A stretch of 64,000 bases of DNA from Bog-159 sp049516155 (GCA_049516155.1 JBEKTJ010000005.1:1-64000), one strand, 5' to 3'; counted from the first letter of the stretch, positions 53,855 to 63,906 are shown. The notes: a model not told the origin generated them from the letters alone. Numbers and translations: made by a program.

Positions 53855-55051
53855 CTACATCAGCTCGTAGATCGTAATCTCAGGCGGCGCGCCGATGCGC
53901 ATGGGTACCCCGATGGTGCCGATGCCGCGGTTCACGTAAAGCTGGCCCCCGGGCTTTTGGAACCAGCCGGCCACATAGGGCGTCACCAGCCGGCTGGGCG
54001 CGATCTCGGGGCTGACGAATTCCAGCGCCACCTGGCCGCCGTGCGTGTGCCCCGCCAGGCTCAGGTCGATGCCCAGTTCCGCCGCCCGGTCAAACGTGTC
54101 CGGATTGTGGCTCATCAGGATGTTCGCCGTGTCCCGCATAACCAGAGTCTCGACGCCCCGCAGGTATACCCGCACGAAAGTCTCACTGCCGGGACCCATC
54201 CGGCGGGTAGTCTCAAAATCGACGCCAATAAGATTGAAGGATTCCCCATGTGCAGTTACCGGCGCGCGCTCCCGGCGCAGCATGCGGATCCCCACCTGTT
54301 GAAACATGCGCGTAATGGAATCCTCCGTACCCGACCAAGCCTCGTGGTTTCCCAGGCAGCCGAAGATCCCGAAAGGCGCGTGCAAGCCGGTGAGCGCACT
54401 CACCACCGCGTGCTGCGTGGATGGATCCCAGGTGACGAAGTCCCCGGTCAACGCGATCAGGTCCGGCTTCAGATCGTTGGTGATGCGCACATACTTGCGA
54501 ATTTCGTCCTCGGGCATGAACGGCCCTATGTGAATGTCGGAAAGCTGCGCGATGCGGAAGCCGGTGAAAGCTTTGGGCAGCCGTGCCAGGTGAATGCGTT
54601 GCTGAGTGGTCTGAAGATTCAGCCGGCCATAGAACAGGCCATATGCGCCGGCCACGAATGGCGCGGCGACTACCACGCTCGCGCTCCGTTCCAGGAATTG
54701 CCGCCTGCCGGGCGAAGCGAGCATGCGTGTGGATCGCGCTATGCGCCGTACCGGCCACAACAGCATGGCGAGCAGAAACGCCACTAGCGAACTGGTTACC
54801 CACCACACGAAGGGCGCCGATATCAGCGCGTCGTACCAGGTCATCTGTGTCGGGCTGGTGTGCCGGCCAAACCCGCCGAAGTTGAGAATGAACAAAACCA
54901 GATAACCTGCCAGAACGGCGGCGGTCAACAGCATGCGCGCCCGCCTGGTTTTCGCCAGCCTGTTCACCACTGCACGCCCCCGCACGTACCAATAGATTTG
55001 GCTCGCCACGAAGACAGCCAGAACGATCCCGAGGATTTTCGCGAAAGACAT
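53855..55051 (-). CDS. Membrane-anchored metallophosphoesterase
   Basis: The 398-residue protein begins at ATG 55051 (MSFAKILGIVLAVFVASQIY). Several N-terminal hydrophobic helices are followed by a twin-arginine-like motif (GRRQFLERSASVVVAAPFVA). The calcineurin-like metal site is complete: RIAQLSDIHIGPF, ALTGDFVTWD, CLGNHEAWSG and SLAGHTHGGQ. It resembles YkuE-like phosphoesterases. The longer frame to 55786 runs through the neighbouring glycosyltransferase gene on another reading frame and is not used. The natural phosphoester is unknown; the catalytic domain is likely extracytoplasmic. Confidence 0.88.
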   Translation of the reverse strand: MSFAKILGIVLAVFVASQIYWYVRGRAVVNRLAKTRRARMLLTAAVLAGYLVLFILNFGGFGRHTSPTQMTWYDALISAPFVWWVTSSLVAFLLAMLLWPVRRIARSTRMLASPGRRQFLERSASVVVAAPFVAGAYGLFYGRLNLQTTQQRIHLARLPKAFTGFRIAQLSDIHIGPFMPEDEIRKYVRITNDLKPDLIALTGDFVTWDPSTQHAVVSALTGLHAPFGIFGCLGNHEAWSGTEDSITRMFQQVGIRMLRRERAPVTAHGESFNLIGVDFETTRRMGPGSETFVRVYLRGVETLVMRDTANILMSHNPDTFDRAAELGIDLSLAGHTHGGQVALEFVSPEIAPSRLVTPYVAGWFQKPGGQLYVNRGIGTIGVPMRIGAPPEITIYELM

Positions 55052-55128
55052 GCGGCCTTCTATGCGCTCATTATGCCATGGCTCGGGACCGAACTCCGGA
55101 CACGACACAGCACGCAGGAGCGCGTGCG

Positions 55129-56277
55129 CTACGTCATCGGGACCAATTTCCCGTCGCGCAGCAAATAGTCGCTCCCGCGCCATCTTATGCTTCTGCGCCC
55201 AAAGCTCGTGAGCCAGATGAAAAACGCCAGCGCATCCCACGCCGGGATCACCGCCATCTTCCTCCAAAGTCCGGGCTGCTTCAGGCCCCACGCCCCTATC
55301 GTCCAGGTCATGGCGCATCGCAACGCGAAGTAAGTGCCCAGATAAGCCGCCGCCACGAAAATCGATGGATGCACCGCAATCGCCGCCAGCGACCAGGGCA
55401 GGCCTTGCGTCAGCAGCAGCCCTAAATGCCCCCACGGACGCATGTGCCGCATCACCACGATCCAGCGCAGCCGCTTGTGAATCAACTCGCGCATCGATTG
55501 ATAATCGGCTACCGCCAGCACGCTGTACGGCAGAAGCTCGACTTGGTGGCCTTGTTCGGCGATCAGCCGCCCCACCAGCAGATCGTCGGCTGGCCGGTTC
55601 TCCAGCGACGCGTAGCCGCCGAATTCGGTCAAGCGCGCGCGCGTCGTGGCGATGGTCGGTCCCAGCGCGAACTTGACTCCGTCCAATTGCCACGCCACCA
55701 GAATGCCCGCGTAGAAGTCCGAATACATGCCCATGGCCTGCAGGCTGTCCGCGAAGGTCCGCTCGCCGGCCGGCACGTAGAAACAAGTCACTGCGCCGAC
55801 GTTGGGATTGGCCAGCGGCGCGACCACGCTACGCAAGTAATCGGGCTCGACGCGCACATCGCTGTCGCTGATCACCACCACCTCGTAAGCCGCTTCGCTG
55901 GCCATGCGCGCCAGCTTTGCCACTTTGTCATTCGTAGCAATGCGTCCCGAGCCGAAAAGCACGCGAATCTGGCGATCGGGAAAATCGCGAATCAATTTCT
56001 CGATCGTGGGAAGCACCGGATCGTCCGGGCCGTCCACGCAGAAAACAATTTCGTACTCAGGATAATCCTGGCGGCAAAAGCTGGCGAAATTCTCATACGC
56101 GCCGGGGTCCAGACCCCGTATCGGCTTCAGGTTGCTCACTGGCGGGGTAAACGCGGCGCCGCCAACACCTCGAAGATTGGCCTTCGGCGCGCGGCGGAAG
56201 TATGCCCAACTGCTGTACAACGCTATCAGATAATAAACGAACGGAACCGCCGCCACCGCCAGGAAAAGAGCTGTCAC
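55129..56277 (-). CDS. Ceramide glucosyltransferase/HpnI-like glycosyltransferase
   Basis: The 382-residue protein has an N-terminal membrane helix, then a GT2/GT21 catalytic domain: FVSNLKPIRGLDPG-type VSNLKPIRGLDPGAYENFAS, EIVFCVDGPDDPVLPTIEKL, VVVISDSDVRVEPDYL and a C-terminal HKRLRWIVVMRHMR, the Q/RxxRW box. Two or three membrane helices close it. It resembles the hopanoid glucosaminyltransferase HpnI and ceramide glucosyltransferase. No other hopanoid gene lies nearby. It is 77 bases upstream of the phosphoesterase gene on the same strand. Confidence 0.85.
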   Translation of the reverse strand: MTALFLAVAAVPFVYYLIALYSSWAYFRRAPKANLRGVGGAAFTPPVSNLKPIRGLDPGAYENFASFCRQDYPEYEIVFCVDGPDDPVLPTIEKLIRDFPDRQIRVLFGSGRIATNDKVAKLARMASEAAYEVVVISDSDVRVEPDYLRSVVAPLANPNVGAVTCFYVPAGERTFADSLQAMGMYSDFYAGILVAWQLDGVKFALGPTIATTRARLTEFGGYASLENRPADDLLVGRLIAEQGHQVELLPYSVLAVADYQSMRELIHKRLRWIVVMRHMRPWGHLGLLLTQGLPWSLAAIAVHPSIFVAAAYLGTYFALRCAMTWTIGAWGLKQPGLWRKMAVIPAWDALAFFIWLTSFGRRSIRWRGSDYLLRDGKLVPMT

Positions 56278-56299
56278 AGTCTTATGCTACATTAATGGC

Positions 56300-58231
56300 T
56301 TGTGTGGCGTCGCCGGATTTACTAAGCTCAAATTCTGTCCTGGCCCCGAGCGTATCCGTGCCGCCGTTCAATCCATCATTCATCGCGGGCCGGATCAGCA
56401 AGGCGTCTTCGAATCCCATTCGGTCGCGCTGGGGGCAGCGCGGCTGAAGATCATCGACCTCGATTCCGGCGACCAGCCCATCTTCTCCGAAAACGGCGAC
56501 ACCGTAATCGCCTTCAACGGCGAGATCTATAACCACCTGGAACTGCGCGACGATCTCGAACACCGCGGCCACCGGTTTCGCACACGGACGGACACCGAAA
56601 CGGTGCTGGAAGCGTTCCTCGAATGGGATACCGATTGCTTTTCCAGGTTGCGCGGCATGTTTGCCATCGCGCTTTGGACCGAATCGCGCAGGCGGCTTGT
56701 GCTGGCCCGCGACCGCATGGGCATCAAGCCGCTGTACATCGCTCGCCACGGCCCGGACTTGCTATTCGGCTCGGAGATGAAGACCATCTTCGCCCATCCG
56801 GAGTTCGATCGGCGTCTCTTGCCCGCGGGTCTCGATTGTTACCTTTCACTGAACTATGTGCCATGCCCTTGGACACTGGTGGAAGGCATCGAAAACGCGC
56901 GTCCGGCCTATTGGTACGAGTGGCGCGACGGAAAGGTCAGGTCCGAGGCGTATTGGCGCTTGCCTATCGGCCCGCAGCGGGACTGGAGCCCGGAAGCCGC
57001 GCGGGAGGAACTGGATTCGCTGCTGCGGCAATCCGTGAGCGAGCACCTGCTATCCGACGTTCCGCTGGGCGTTTGGCTCAGCGGCGGCGTCGATTCGTCC
57101 ACGGTGCTGCACTACGCCGCGACCGCGTCCGCCAAACGGCTTAAGACATTTTCAATTTCCTTCCGCGGCCGCCGCTTTGACGAAACCCAATTCATCCGTG
57201 CTGCAGCGAAGCAGTATGGCACAGATCACGAAGAGTTCGACGTCAACCCCGAGGTGGGCTTGGTGGACGCCATTGAGGAGTTCGCGAATTACTTCGATGA
57301 GCCGAACGCGGATGCAGGCGCGCTGCCGGTCTGGTATCTCTCCAAGATGACCAAGCCGAAGGTGACGGTGGCGCTCAGCGGCGATGGCGCCGACGAGTTG
57401 TTCGGCGGTTACCTGACTTACCGCGCCGACCGGTACGCGCGCTGGATGCGGCGATTGCCCGTGGGCGTCTTAAGTTTCGCGTTGCAGGCGGCGCGGCGCT
57501 GGCCGGTCTCCGACGACAAGATCGGCTTCGAATACATGCTGAAGCGCTTTCTGGAAGGCTGCCAGATGGAGCCTGCACGGGCGCACGTGTATTGGAACGG
57601 AACGTTTTCGGAAGCCGAAAAACGCGCCATCGTGCGCCACCGCTACTCGGATGGCGGTGCGCTCACAGTCTTTCTGAAAGACCAGCCCCAAACGGGAGAA
57701 GATCTGGCGGCGTACTTATGGTTCGACCAACGGTACTACCTGCCGGACGATATTCTGATGAAGGTGGACCGCATGAGCATGGCCCACTCCATCGAAGTGC
57801 GTCCGCCGTTCCTGGACCATCGCATCGTGGAATTCGCCGCGTCGCTGCCCTCGCATTTCAAAATTCAAGGCTCGCGCCAAAAAGTAATTCTGAAGGATCT
57901 GATGAAGGGTAAGCTGCCGCCCTCGATATTGCAGCGGAAAAAAATCGGGTTCGACATCCCCGCGCATCAGTGGCTGCGCGGTCCGCTGCGGCAGTTCATG
58001 CTGGACACCCTCACGAGCGGCGCGGCGGCCCACCCCGAAGTGTTCCAGCCCGCGGCCATCGACGCTTGCATGCGGAGGCACCTCGGCCGCCGTGCCAATC
58101 TTGGATATCATCTGTGGGGACTGATGATCCTGTTCTTATGGATGAAGAGATGGCAAATTCAAACGACGCCGGTACGGATGCCGGCTCAACCGCGCCGGAT
58201 TCGCGCTGCCGGCGCGTCTATATCTATCTAG
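56300..58231 (+). CDS. asnB: Asparagine synthase, glutamine-hydrolysing
   Basis: The 643-residue enzyme starts at TTG 56300 so that Cys2 becomes the amidotransferase nucleophile (MCGVAGF). The glutaminase domain has IIHRGPDQQG and FNGEIYNHLELRDDL; the synthetase domain has the PP-loop VWLSGGVDSSTV and later SGDGADELFGGYLTYR. It makes asparagine or, in cell-surface loci, amidates another carboxylate. The next gene, a glycosyltransferase, starts within its end. Proximity to glycosyltransferase genes makes a surface-polysaccharide role possible, but the enzyme fits housekeeping AsnB. Confidence 0.93.
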   Translation: MCGVAGFTKLKFCPGPERIRAAVQSIIHRGPDQQGVFESHSVALGAARLKIIDLDSGDQPIFSENGDTVIAFNGEIYNHLELRDDLEHRGHRFRTRTDTETVLEAFLEWDTDCFSRLRGMFAIALWTESRRRLVLARDRMGIKPLYIARHGPDLLFGSEMKTIFAHPEFDRRLLPAGLDCYLSLNYVPCPWTLVEGIENARPAYWYEWRDGKVRSEAYWRLPIGPQRDWSPEAAREELDSLLRQSVSEHLLSDVPLGVWLSGGVDSSTVLHYAATASAKRLKTFSISFRGRRFDETQFIRAAAKQYGTDHEEFDVNPEVGLVDAIEEFANYFDEPNADAGALPVWYLSKMTKPKVTVALSGDGADELFGGYLTYRADRYARWMRRLPVGVLSFALQAARRWPVSDDKIGFEYMLKRFLEGCQMEPARAHVYWNGTFSEAEKRAIVRHRYSDGGALTVFLKDQPQTGEDLAAYLWFDQRYYLPDDILMKVDRMSMAHSIEVRPPFLDHRIVEFAASLPSHFKIQGSRQKVILKDLMKGKLPPSILQRKKIGFDIPAHQWLRGPLRQFMLDTLTSGAAAHPEVFQPAAIDACMRRHLGRRANLGYHLWGLMILFLWMKRWQIQTTPVRMPAQPRRIRAAGASISI

Positions 58232-59976
58232 CCGTCCTGCTGTTCGCAGGCGCGGTGTATCTGGGCTGCATGGTTTCCCCTCCATCGTTGATGGACGATG
58301 TGGATGCCGTGCAGGCGCAGATCGCGCGCACCATGCTGACCTCGGGCGACTGGGTGACGGCGCGCCTGGATGGCGTGGCCTACCTGGAAAAATCTCCTCT
58401 GATCTACTGGACGATCGCGGTTGCTTACAAAATCTTCGGTGTACACGATTGGGCCGCCCGCATACCGGTGGTGCTCTCCGCCATGGGACTATGCTGGCTG
58501 ACCGCCGCTTTCGGCATCTGGGCCTTTGGGCGCCGCGCAGGATTCTACGCGGGCGTCATCGTAGCTACCTGCATCGGGCTGTTTCTGTTCACGCGCGTGC
58601 TGATTCCCGATGTGATGCTGACGCTGACTATCGCATTGGCGATGTGGGCGTTCCTGCGCGCGCTCGACGATGAAGAGCCACGCCCGCGTTTGTGGGCTTT
58701 CGTCTTGGCCGCCAGCCTGGGCGTCGGCCTGCTGCTGAAGAGCGCCGTGGCAGTCGTGTTTCCGGTTGCCGCCGCCGCGATCTATCTTTTCTTGACGCGC
58801 CAACTGTTTGCCGCGAAAACATGGAAGCGGCTCCGCCCGTTCAGTGGACTAGCGGTCATATTGCTGATCGCGGCGCCTTGGCACGTGCTTGCCACGCTGC
58901 GCAATCCGCCATATTTTTCGTTCAGCTTTCGCAGCGCGCCCGGCGAATACCACGGATTTTTGTGGTTCTATTTCATAAACGAACAGGTTCTGCGCTTCTT
59001 GAATCTGCGTTATCCGCGCGACTACAATACGGTGCCGCGCGTATATTTCTGGCTGTTCCACCTGCTGTGGCTGTTTCCCTGGAGCGTCTATCTGCCGGCC
59101 GTGGCAAGGCTCTCATTCAAGCCGGTGGATCGCGCCGGGCGCACGCGGCTGCTGGCGCTATGCTGGACCGGATTCATGTTGGTTTTTTTCACCTTTTCGA
59201 CCACGCAGGAATACTACACCATGCCTTGCTACCCCGCGCTGGCGCTGCTGCTCGGTTCGGCGATGGCGGCGGGTGGCGATTGGGTGCGCCGCGGCACGCG
59301 CGTGATTTCGGCGATCGCCGCATGCGCCGCCGCGGCTCTTATCGTAATCTTGGCGTTGGTTCGGAACATCCCCGCGCCCGGCGATATTTCGACGGCGCTT
59401 TCGCAGCGTCCCGGCACTTATACGTTGTCGCTCAGCCACATGGAAGATCTGACGCTGGCTTCGTTCGCCTACTTAGGCTTGCCGCTGGCGGTGGCCGCGG
59501 TGGCGTTTCTGGCGGGTGCGCTGGGGACGCTGCGCGCCACCGGCCGGCGGGCATTTCTCGCCGCGGCGGTGATGATGGTGTTATTCTTCCAGGCCGCACG
59601 GCTGGCGATGGTGGTGTTCGACCCTTATTTGTCGTCGCGCCCGCTGGCTGAGGCGCTGCTGCGCGCTCCCAAAGGCAAGCTGATTGTGGACCATCATTAC
59701 TACACCTTCTCGTCCGTGTTCTTCTACGCCAACCGGACGGCGCTGCTGCTGAATGGCCGCTTCAATAACATGATCTACGGATCCTACGCGCCGGGCGCGC
59801 CGGACGTGTTCATCGACGACGCGCAATGGAAAAACATGTGGCTGGGCGCGGATCGATGCTACGTGGTAGCTTCCGACTACGCACTGCAGCGGTTTGAAAA
59901 ACTCGTGGGTAAAGCGGCTCTGATCCCGGTGGCGGCGAGTGGCGGCAAAGTCGTGCTAACCAACCATCCGATTTAA
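58138..59976 (+). CDS. PMT/ArnT-like membrane glycosyltransferase
   Basis: The 612-residue protein from ATG 58138 has 11-13 hydrophobic segments, a conserved front loop MDDVDAVQAQIARTMLTSGD then WVTARLDGVAYLEKSPLIYW, and a C-terminal soluble segment. The Asp-rich first loop and EKSPLIYW are characteristic of the PMT/ArnT (GT39/GT83) family, which uses lipid-linked sugars on the outer membrane face. The start overlaps asnB by 94 bases in another frame; an ATG at 58150 is also possible. Acceptor and sugar are unknown. Confidence 0.88.
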   Translation: MDEEMANSNDAGTDAGSTAPDSRCRRVYIYLAVLLFAGAVYLGCMVSPPSLMDDVDAVQAQIARTMLTSGDWVTARLDGVAYLEKSPLIYWTIAVAYKIFGVHDWAARIPVVLSAMGLCWLTAAFGIWAFGRRAGFYAGVIVATCIGLFLFTRVLIPDVMLTLTIALAMWAFLRALDDEEPRPRLWAFVLAASLGVGLLLKSAVAVVFPVAAAAIYLFLTRQLFAAKTWKRLRPFSGLAVILLIAAPWHVLATLRNPPYFSFSFRSAPGEYHGFLWFYFINEQVLRFLNLRYPRDYNTVPRVYFWLFHLLWLFPWSVYLPAVARLSFKPVDRAGRTRLLALCWTGFMLVFFTFSTTQEYYTMPCYPALALLLGSAMAAGGDWVRRGTRVISAIAACAAAALIVILALVRNIPAPGDISTALSQRPGTYTLSLSHMEDLTLASFAYLGLPLAVAAVAFLAGALGTLRATGRRAFLAAAVMMVLFFQAARLAMVVFDPYLSSRPLAEALLRAPKGKLIVDHHYYTFSSVFFYANRTALLLNGRFNNMIYGSYAPGAPDVFIDDAQWKNMWLGADRCYVVASDYALQRFEKLVGKAALIPVAASGGKVVLTNHPI

Positions 59977-60216
59977 CGTCGCCCATGCTCGCGGGCTCGA
60001 ATAGCTTACCCTCGCACCGCACATCCAGCGAGAACACCTCGTTCAGCCGTTACAAAAACCGATGTCAATGGCTTGTCCGGATGTACTCTTTAACACTCAT
60101 GAATTAATATCGTTAAAATACTTGAGAGTTTTGGAATTTAGGAGGTTATACTCCAGTAGATAACCCGACGGCGCATTTTTAATAAGACCGCGACCATCCT
60201 AAAGAGAGGAACTTCT
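59977..60216 (+). promoter_or_regulatory. AT-rich leader and promoter of the secreted protein gene
   Basis: The interval is AT-richer than its surroundings. TTGAGA (60122-60127) and TATACT (60147-60152) are 19 bases apart and may be a promoter; AGAGAGGAAC precedes the start at 60217. No gene is seen in it. Confidence 0.4.
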
Positions 60217-61200
60217 ATGTTAACTATACGTGTATTTTGCAAGCATATCGCGAAAGTAGGCCGGTTTGTTGTTGCCGCCCTGCTGATCGGATCACCGCTT
60301 TGCTTCCAGGCGCATGCCCAGGTAATCGGTTTTTCATCGCCGACCGAGCTGGGAAATGACAATGTCTCCAATCAAGGGTCTCCGACCATTGTTTATTGCG
60401 GTGGCGAACTGGCCATGTATTACGTAAATCACAGCAATGGCACGATTTATGTCGATACCAACTTGTACGATAGCCCCCAATCCACCGGAATCACCGTATA
60501 CACCGGGGGGATTACCGATGTCGGGGCTAGCTGTTCCGGCAGCGAAACTCTGCTATTCTACATCACGCCGAGTCAGACCCCCATGTATGCCGCTTCGAGT
60601 GGGCCGAACAGCTTCAATGACAAGTATGTCATTAGCACTGGCTCGTCTGGGTTTAACTCGCTGTTCGTGCCGACGCCGGCGAACGCCCCCAGTGGACCGA
60701 CCTACTTCGTCCTCGTTGGAAATAGCAACTATGTTTACTCGTACAGCGTGATTCCCGGCGAAAGCCCGGTTTATTCTCAGCGGGTATCGCCGTACGCGAC
60801 GGAGAGCCGCCCCGCACTCACGCTCTACAACGGCGCGCCCTACCTTGGGTTTCTCAAAGCCGCGGGAGCCCCAAGCGTGGCGTATGTGGGAGATATATTT
60901 ACCCTCAGCTTTTATGAGGTGTCAACCATCGTGTGGGGAAACAATAATCACAGCGGCGGATATGCCTCGATAGGACTGGTCCAATACGGCACCTACCTCT
61001 ATGCCTTCGGTCAGGACTACCAGTCGTCGCAATACCTCAAATACGCCTACAGCAGCAACGGGTCGTCGTGGTCGGGGCCAACCACCATGTCGACTCAGAT
61101 GCGATGGACCCCGTCCCTAACGGTGGACACCGCATCAAATCAGTTGTATCTCGTTTATCAGGATGACGCCAACACCAACATCTCGTACCAGTACAATTAG
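60217..61200 (+). CDS. Secreted hypothetical protein, propeller-like
   Basis: The 327-residue protein begins with a signal peptide (VGRFVVAALLIGSPLCFQAHA). The mature sequence is rich in Gly, Ser, Tyr and Asn and has repeating beta segments such as GELAMYYVNHSNGTIYVDTN, YLGFLKAAG and RWTPSLTVDTASNQLYLVYQ. These look like blades of a five- or six-bladed beta-propeller of the sialidase or arabinanase kind, but I cannot place it in a family. A strong hairpin follows its stop. The AT-rich leader and unusual composition differ from the neighbours. Confidence 0.72.
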   Translation: MLTIRVFCKHIAKVGRFVVAALLIGSPLCFQAHAQVIGFSSPTELGNDNVSNQGSPTIVYCGGELAMYYVNHSNGTIYVDTNLYDSPQSTGITVYTGGITDVGASCSGSETLLFYITPSQTPMYAASSGPNSFNDKYVISTGSSGFNSLFVPTPANAPSGPTYFVLVGNSNYVYSYSVIPGESPVYSQRVSPYATESRPALTLYNGAPYLGFLKAAGAPSVAYVGDIFTLSFYEVSTIVWGNNNHSGGYASIGLVQYGTYLYAFGQDYQSSQYLKYAYSSNGSSWSGPTTMSTQMRWTPSLTVDTASNQLYLVYQDDANTNISYQYN

Positions 61201-61228
61201 GGGATAGCTTCCGGGAAACCGGACGGTT

Positions 61229-61269
61229 GTCTCAAAGCCGGCTTTAGCACGTAAATGCCGGCTTGAGAC
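61229..61269 (+). terminator. Hairpin downstream of the propeller-like protein gene
   Basis: GTCTCAAAGCCGGC (61229-61242) and GCCGGCTTGAGAC (61257-61269) form a 13-base-pair stem with one bulged A and a 14-base loop, starting 28 bases after the stop. There is no U-run, but the stem is very stable and could end transcription in either direction. Confidence 0.6.
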
Positions 61270-61348
61270 TCCGGGTAGCCGCACTTGCGATGTAGAGAAC
61301 GGCGGCCTTCCGCTCGAAGGGCCGGTGCGGTAGACTTCTTTCTTGGGC

Positions 61349-62690
61349 ATGCACCTGAGACTGTTGGGACCTAAGAGAGAAGCACCCGTTAGCCGCGCAT
61401 CGAGTGCCACCCGGAGCCGTCGTTGGGCGCCGACTCTGCGCTACGCTGTTCTGACGGCCCTGATGGTTCGCCTTCTGGTCGTAGCCTTCGTGTATCGAGA
61501 CTTCTTAGAACCCGGACGCGACCATTGGGAGTTTGGCTATGAGATGGGGATGGTCGCGCGCCACAGGGCATGGATTTGGAAATCCTTATTGGGGACAAAC
61601 CGGGCCGACTGCTCTGATCACGCCGGTGTTTCCTTACCTTTTTGCCGGTATATTCTGCCTTTTAGGAATTAAGACAGAGGCCGCGGCCCTTTCGGTGCTG
61701 GCGCTCAACAGTCTTTTCTCGGCGCTCACCTGCCTACCCTTGTTTTTCGTGGCCAAGAAGACTCTGGGGGATCTGGCGGCTGAATACGCGGCGTGGATTT
61801 GGGCATTTTACCCGTACGCCGTATACTATTCGGCCGATTCCATGTGGTATCACAGTATGCTCTGTCTGCTATTTACCCTTTTGATTCTCGTAGCGTTGCA
61901 TCTGGAGAGCGCGACTTCTCTCCGTGTATGGGCGGGGTTTGGCTTCCTCTCAGGCCTGGCCGCGCTCACTTCGCCCGTGGTCCTAGGCGTCTTGCCTTTT
62001 GTCGCCGGATGGGTTTGCTACCGCCTCCGCAAGCGCGCAAGCGATTGGAGAAGGCTCCTAACAGGCTTAGGTGTCGCCATTCTCGGCTTACTCGTCACGA
62101 TTACCCCCTGGCTAATTCGGAACTATCGAACCTTTCATCGGTTCGTTTTCTTGAAGGACAACTTCTGGATGGAAGTTTCCATAGGAAATGCCGGAAACGC
62201 CAGGCATTGGTGGAACGGGGCCGTGCACCCCGCAGGCAGCCCGGCTCAGGCGGTCGAATTTCAACGCGTCGGCGAGCAGGATTATATGGCGGAAAAACGG
62301 CTGGAAGCGCTCAGCTTCATTCAGAGCCACCCGGGAACCTATATCTGGCGTTGCGCTCGCCGGATCGTTTTCATGTGGACCGGTTTTTGGAGTTTTCAGC
62401 CTGAATACCTGCGTGAGGAGCCATTGGACCCGGTCAACATCTTTTTTTGCACGTCGTTCACGTGGCTCGCGCTGGCGGGATTGCGCAACGCCTTTCGCGA
62501 ATGGCCTGAAATCGGAATTTTCTATGCGCTCATTCCCGGTACTTTCTTGATCGTCTACTACCTGACGCATCCGGAACTAGGTTATCGCCAGCCAATCGAG
62601 CCCGAAGTCGTGATACTCACTGCCTACGCCGTCGTATCGCGGCGCAAGATTCGCGCGCAAGAACCTCTCCGCGAGGCCCAGCAAAATTAG
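61349..62690 (+). pseudogene. Membrane glycosyltransferase gene with a frameshift
   Basis: The first frame from ATG 61349 gives VLTALMVRLLVVAFVYRDFL then EPGRDHWEFGYEMGMVAR, the usual front of a GT39-type glycosyltransferase. The sequence then continues in another frame as ATGHGFGNPYWGQTGPTALI, with normal membrane helices to 62690 (LVTITPWLIRNYRTFHRFVF, YYLTHPELGYRQPIEPEVV). The switch is near 61553-61565, within GTCGCGCGCCACAGG. Each frame alone lacks a needed part: the front half is short and the rear half has no proper start. The gene is either inactive or contains a sequencing error. Confidence 0.75.
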
Positions 62691-62774
62691 GTGAATTGCG
62701 CAGGTTGCCTGCGCCAAAAACGATCTGGTGGCCTTGGTGGCACATCGCAATGCACCGGGATATGCTAAGGCTTC

Positions 62775-63884
62775 ATGAGCTTATCGTTATTCGCCGTGGC
62801 CGCCCTTCTTGGGACCGCCAGTTTTCTCTCGATTCTGGCGCTGGATTCCCATCGCAGGCGGCTTGCTCCAACTGATTTATTCCGACTGCCCGCGCTGGCC
62901 ATCATAGACCTTCTGCCTCCCGCTTTGACGGCTGGATTTGCGGCGGCGGCGCTAGCGGGTTTGTACCCTGAAGCCGTGGCCCGCGGCGTATTGCCCTTGC
63001 GCTCCCCGATCCTGCTGGGTATGGCCCTCTGCCTGGCTTTATTCCCGGTTTTTTGGACCGAAGGCCGTAAGCAGATTCAGTTTCAGCGCCCCATTGGGCT
63101 GCTATTTGGCGAATGGCTCATTTTTGCGGGCGCCGCGGGAATCCTGCTCGCTGCCGTTCCGCATGCGGGCCAAGCCCAGCCGACGCACCCAGTGCTGTGG
63201 GCACTTCCCCCGCTGCTAGCGGGCGGCGTGCTGGTGGCCGCCGTCGTGTTGCCATTCATGAAAAAGTATGAAGGGTTGCGGATACTGGAGCGCGTCCGAT
63301 CGGAGGAGCAGTTCACCCAGGCCGAGTACACTCCGGCCACGCCGGAATGTCCACGGCCGGAGTTGTGGAGAATGCTCGACTCGCAAACTACGGAAGTAGA
63401 GGTTCTGGATTTCCTGAAGACACTGGTCACAACTGTGAAACCGAAGCTGGTGGTTGAAACCGGCACTTTCCTTGGCCATGGCACGGTAAAGCTCGCGGAA
63501 GGCGTGAAGGAAAACGGTTTCGGCAAGGTCGTCACGATCGAGTCCGATCCAGCTATCCGCGCCAGAGCCGCGGAACGGTTCGCGGCATCGGGGCTGGCCG
63601 CCTGGATCGAGTCCCGGCAGGAGTCAAGTCTGGAGACCAACATCGAGGGGACCATCGACCTGCTCTACAGCGATAGCCATATGGCGAACCGCGAAGCGGA
63701 GATACGCCGGTTGCTGCCGCAGGTGGACCCGCACGGCCTGCTGGTGATCCACGATGCCAGTTCGCACTTCAAGATCGTGCGCGAGGCCGTCCTGCGGCTG
63801 GAAAAAGAAGGTCTCATCTCCGCCGTCCTGCTTTCGACGCCGCGGGGTGTGGCCGTGGCGCAGCGGCGCGAGGGCCGCGAGTAG
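62775..63884 (+). CDS. Membrane-anchored class I SAM-dependent methyltransferase-like protein
   Basis: The 369-residue protein has five or so N-terminal hydrophobic segments over residues 1-165 (FAVAALLGTASFLSILAL, LLLAAVPH-type ILLAAVPHAGQAQP, LLAGGVLVAAVVLPFMKK). A cytoplasmic Rossmann-like methyltransferase domain follows: KLVVETGTFLGHGTVKLAEG, VVTIESDPAIRARA, IEGTIDLLYSDSHMANREAE and GLLVIHDASSHF. The domain resembles the Methyltransf_24 group. The combination of a multi-pass front with this fold is not one I recognise. It follows the frameshifted glycosyltransferase and may act on surface sugars or lipids. Confidence 0.78.
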   Translation: MSLSLFAVAALLGTASFLSILALDSHRRRLAPTDLFRLPALAIIDLLPPALTAGFAAAALAGLYPEAVARGVLPLRSPILLGMALCLALFPVFWTEGRKQIQFQRPIGLLFGEWLIFAGAAGILLAAVPHAGQAQPTHPVLWALPPLLAGGVLVAAVVLPFMKKYEGLRILERVRSEEQFTQAEYTPATPECPRPELWRMLDSQTTEVEVLDFLKTLVTTVKPKLVVETGTFLGHGTVKLAEGVKENGFGKVVTIESDPAIRARAAERFAASGLAAWIESRQESSLETNIEGTIDLLYSDSHMANREAEIRRLLPQVDPHGLLVIHDASSHFKIVREAVLRLEKEGLISAVLLSTPRGVAVAQRREGRE

Positions 63885-63906
63885 AACGGCAAGTGCGCCT
63901 GCCCCG

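Noticed and set aside
55052..55786. Upstream extension of the phosphoesterase frame
   Set aside because: It lies within the glycosyltransferase gene in another frame, and the phosphoesterase N-terminus begins cleanly at 55051.
58692..59651. 319-residue open frame on the plus strand
   Set aside because: Alternate-frame shadow of the PMT-like gene, which has membrane helices and family motifs.
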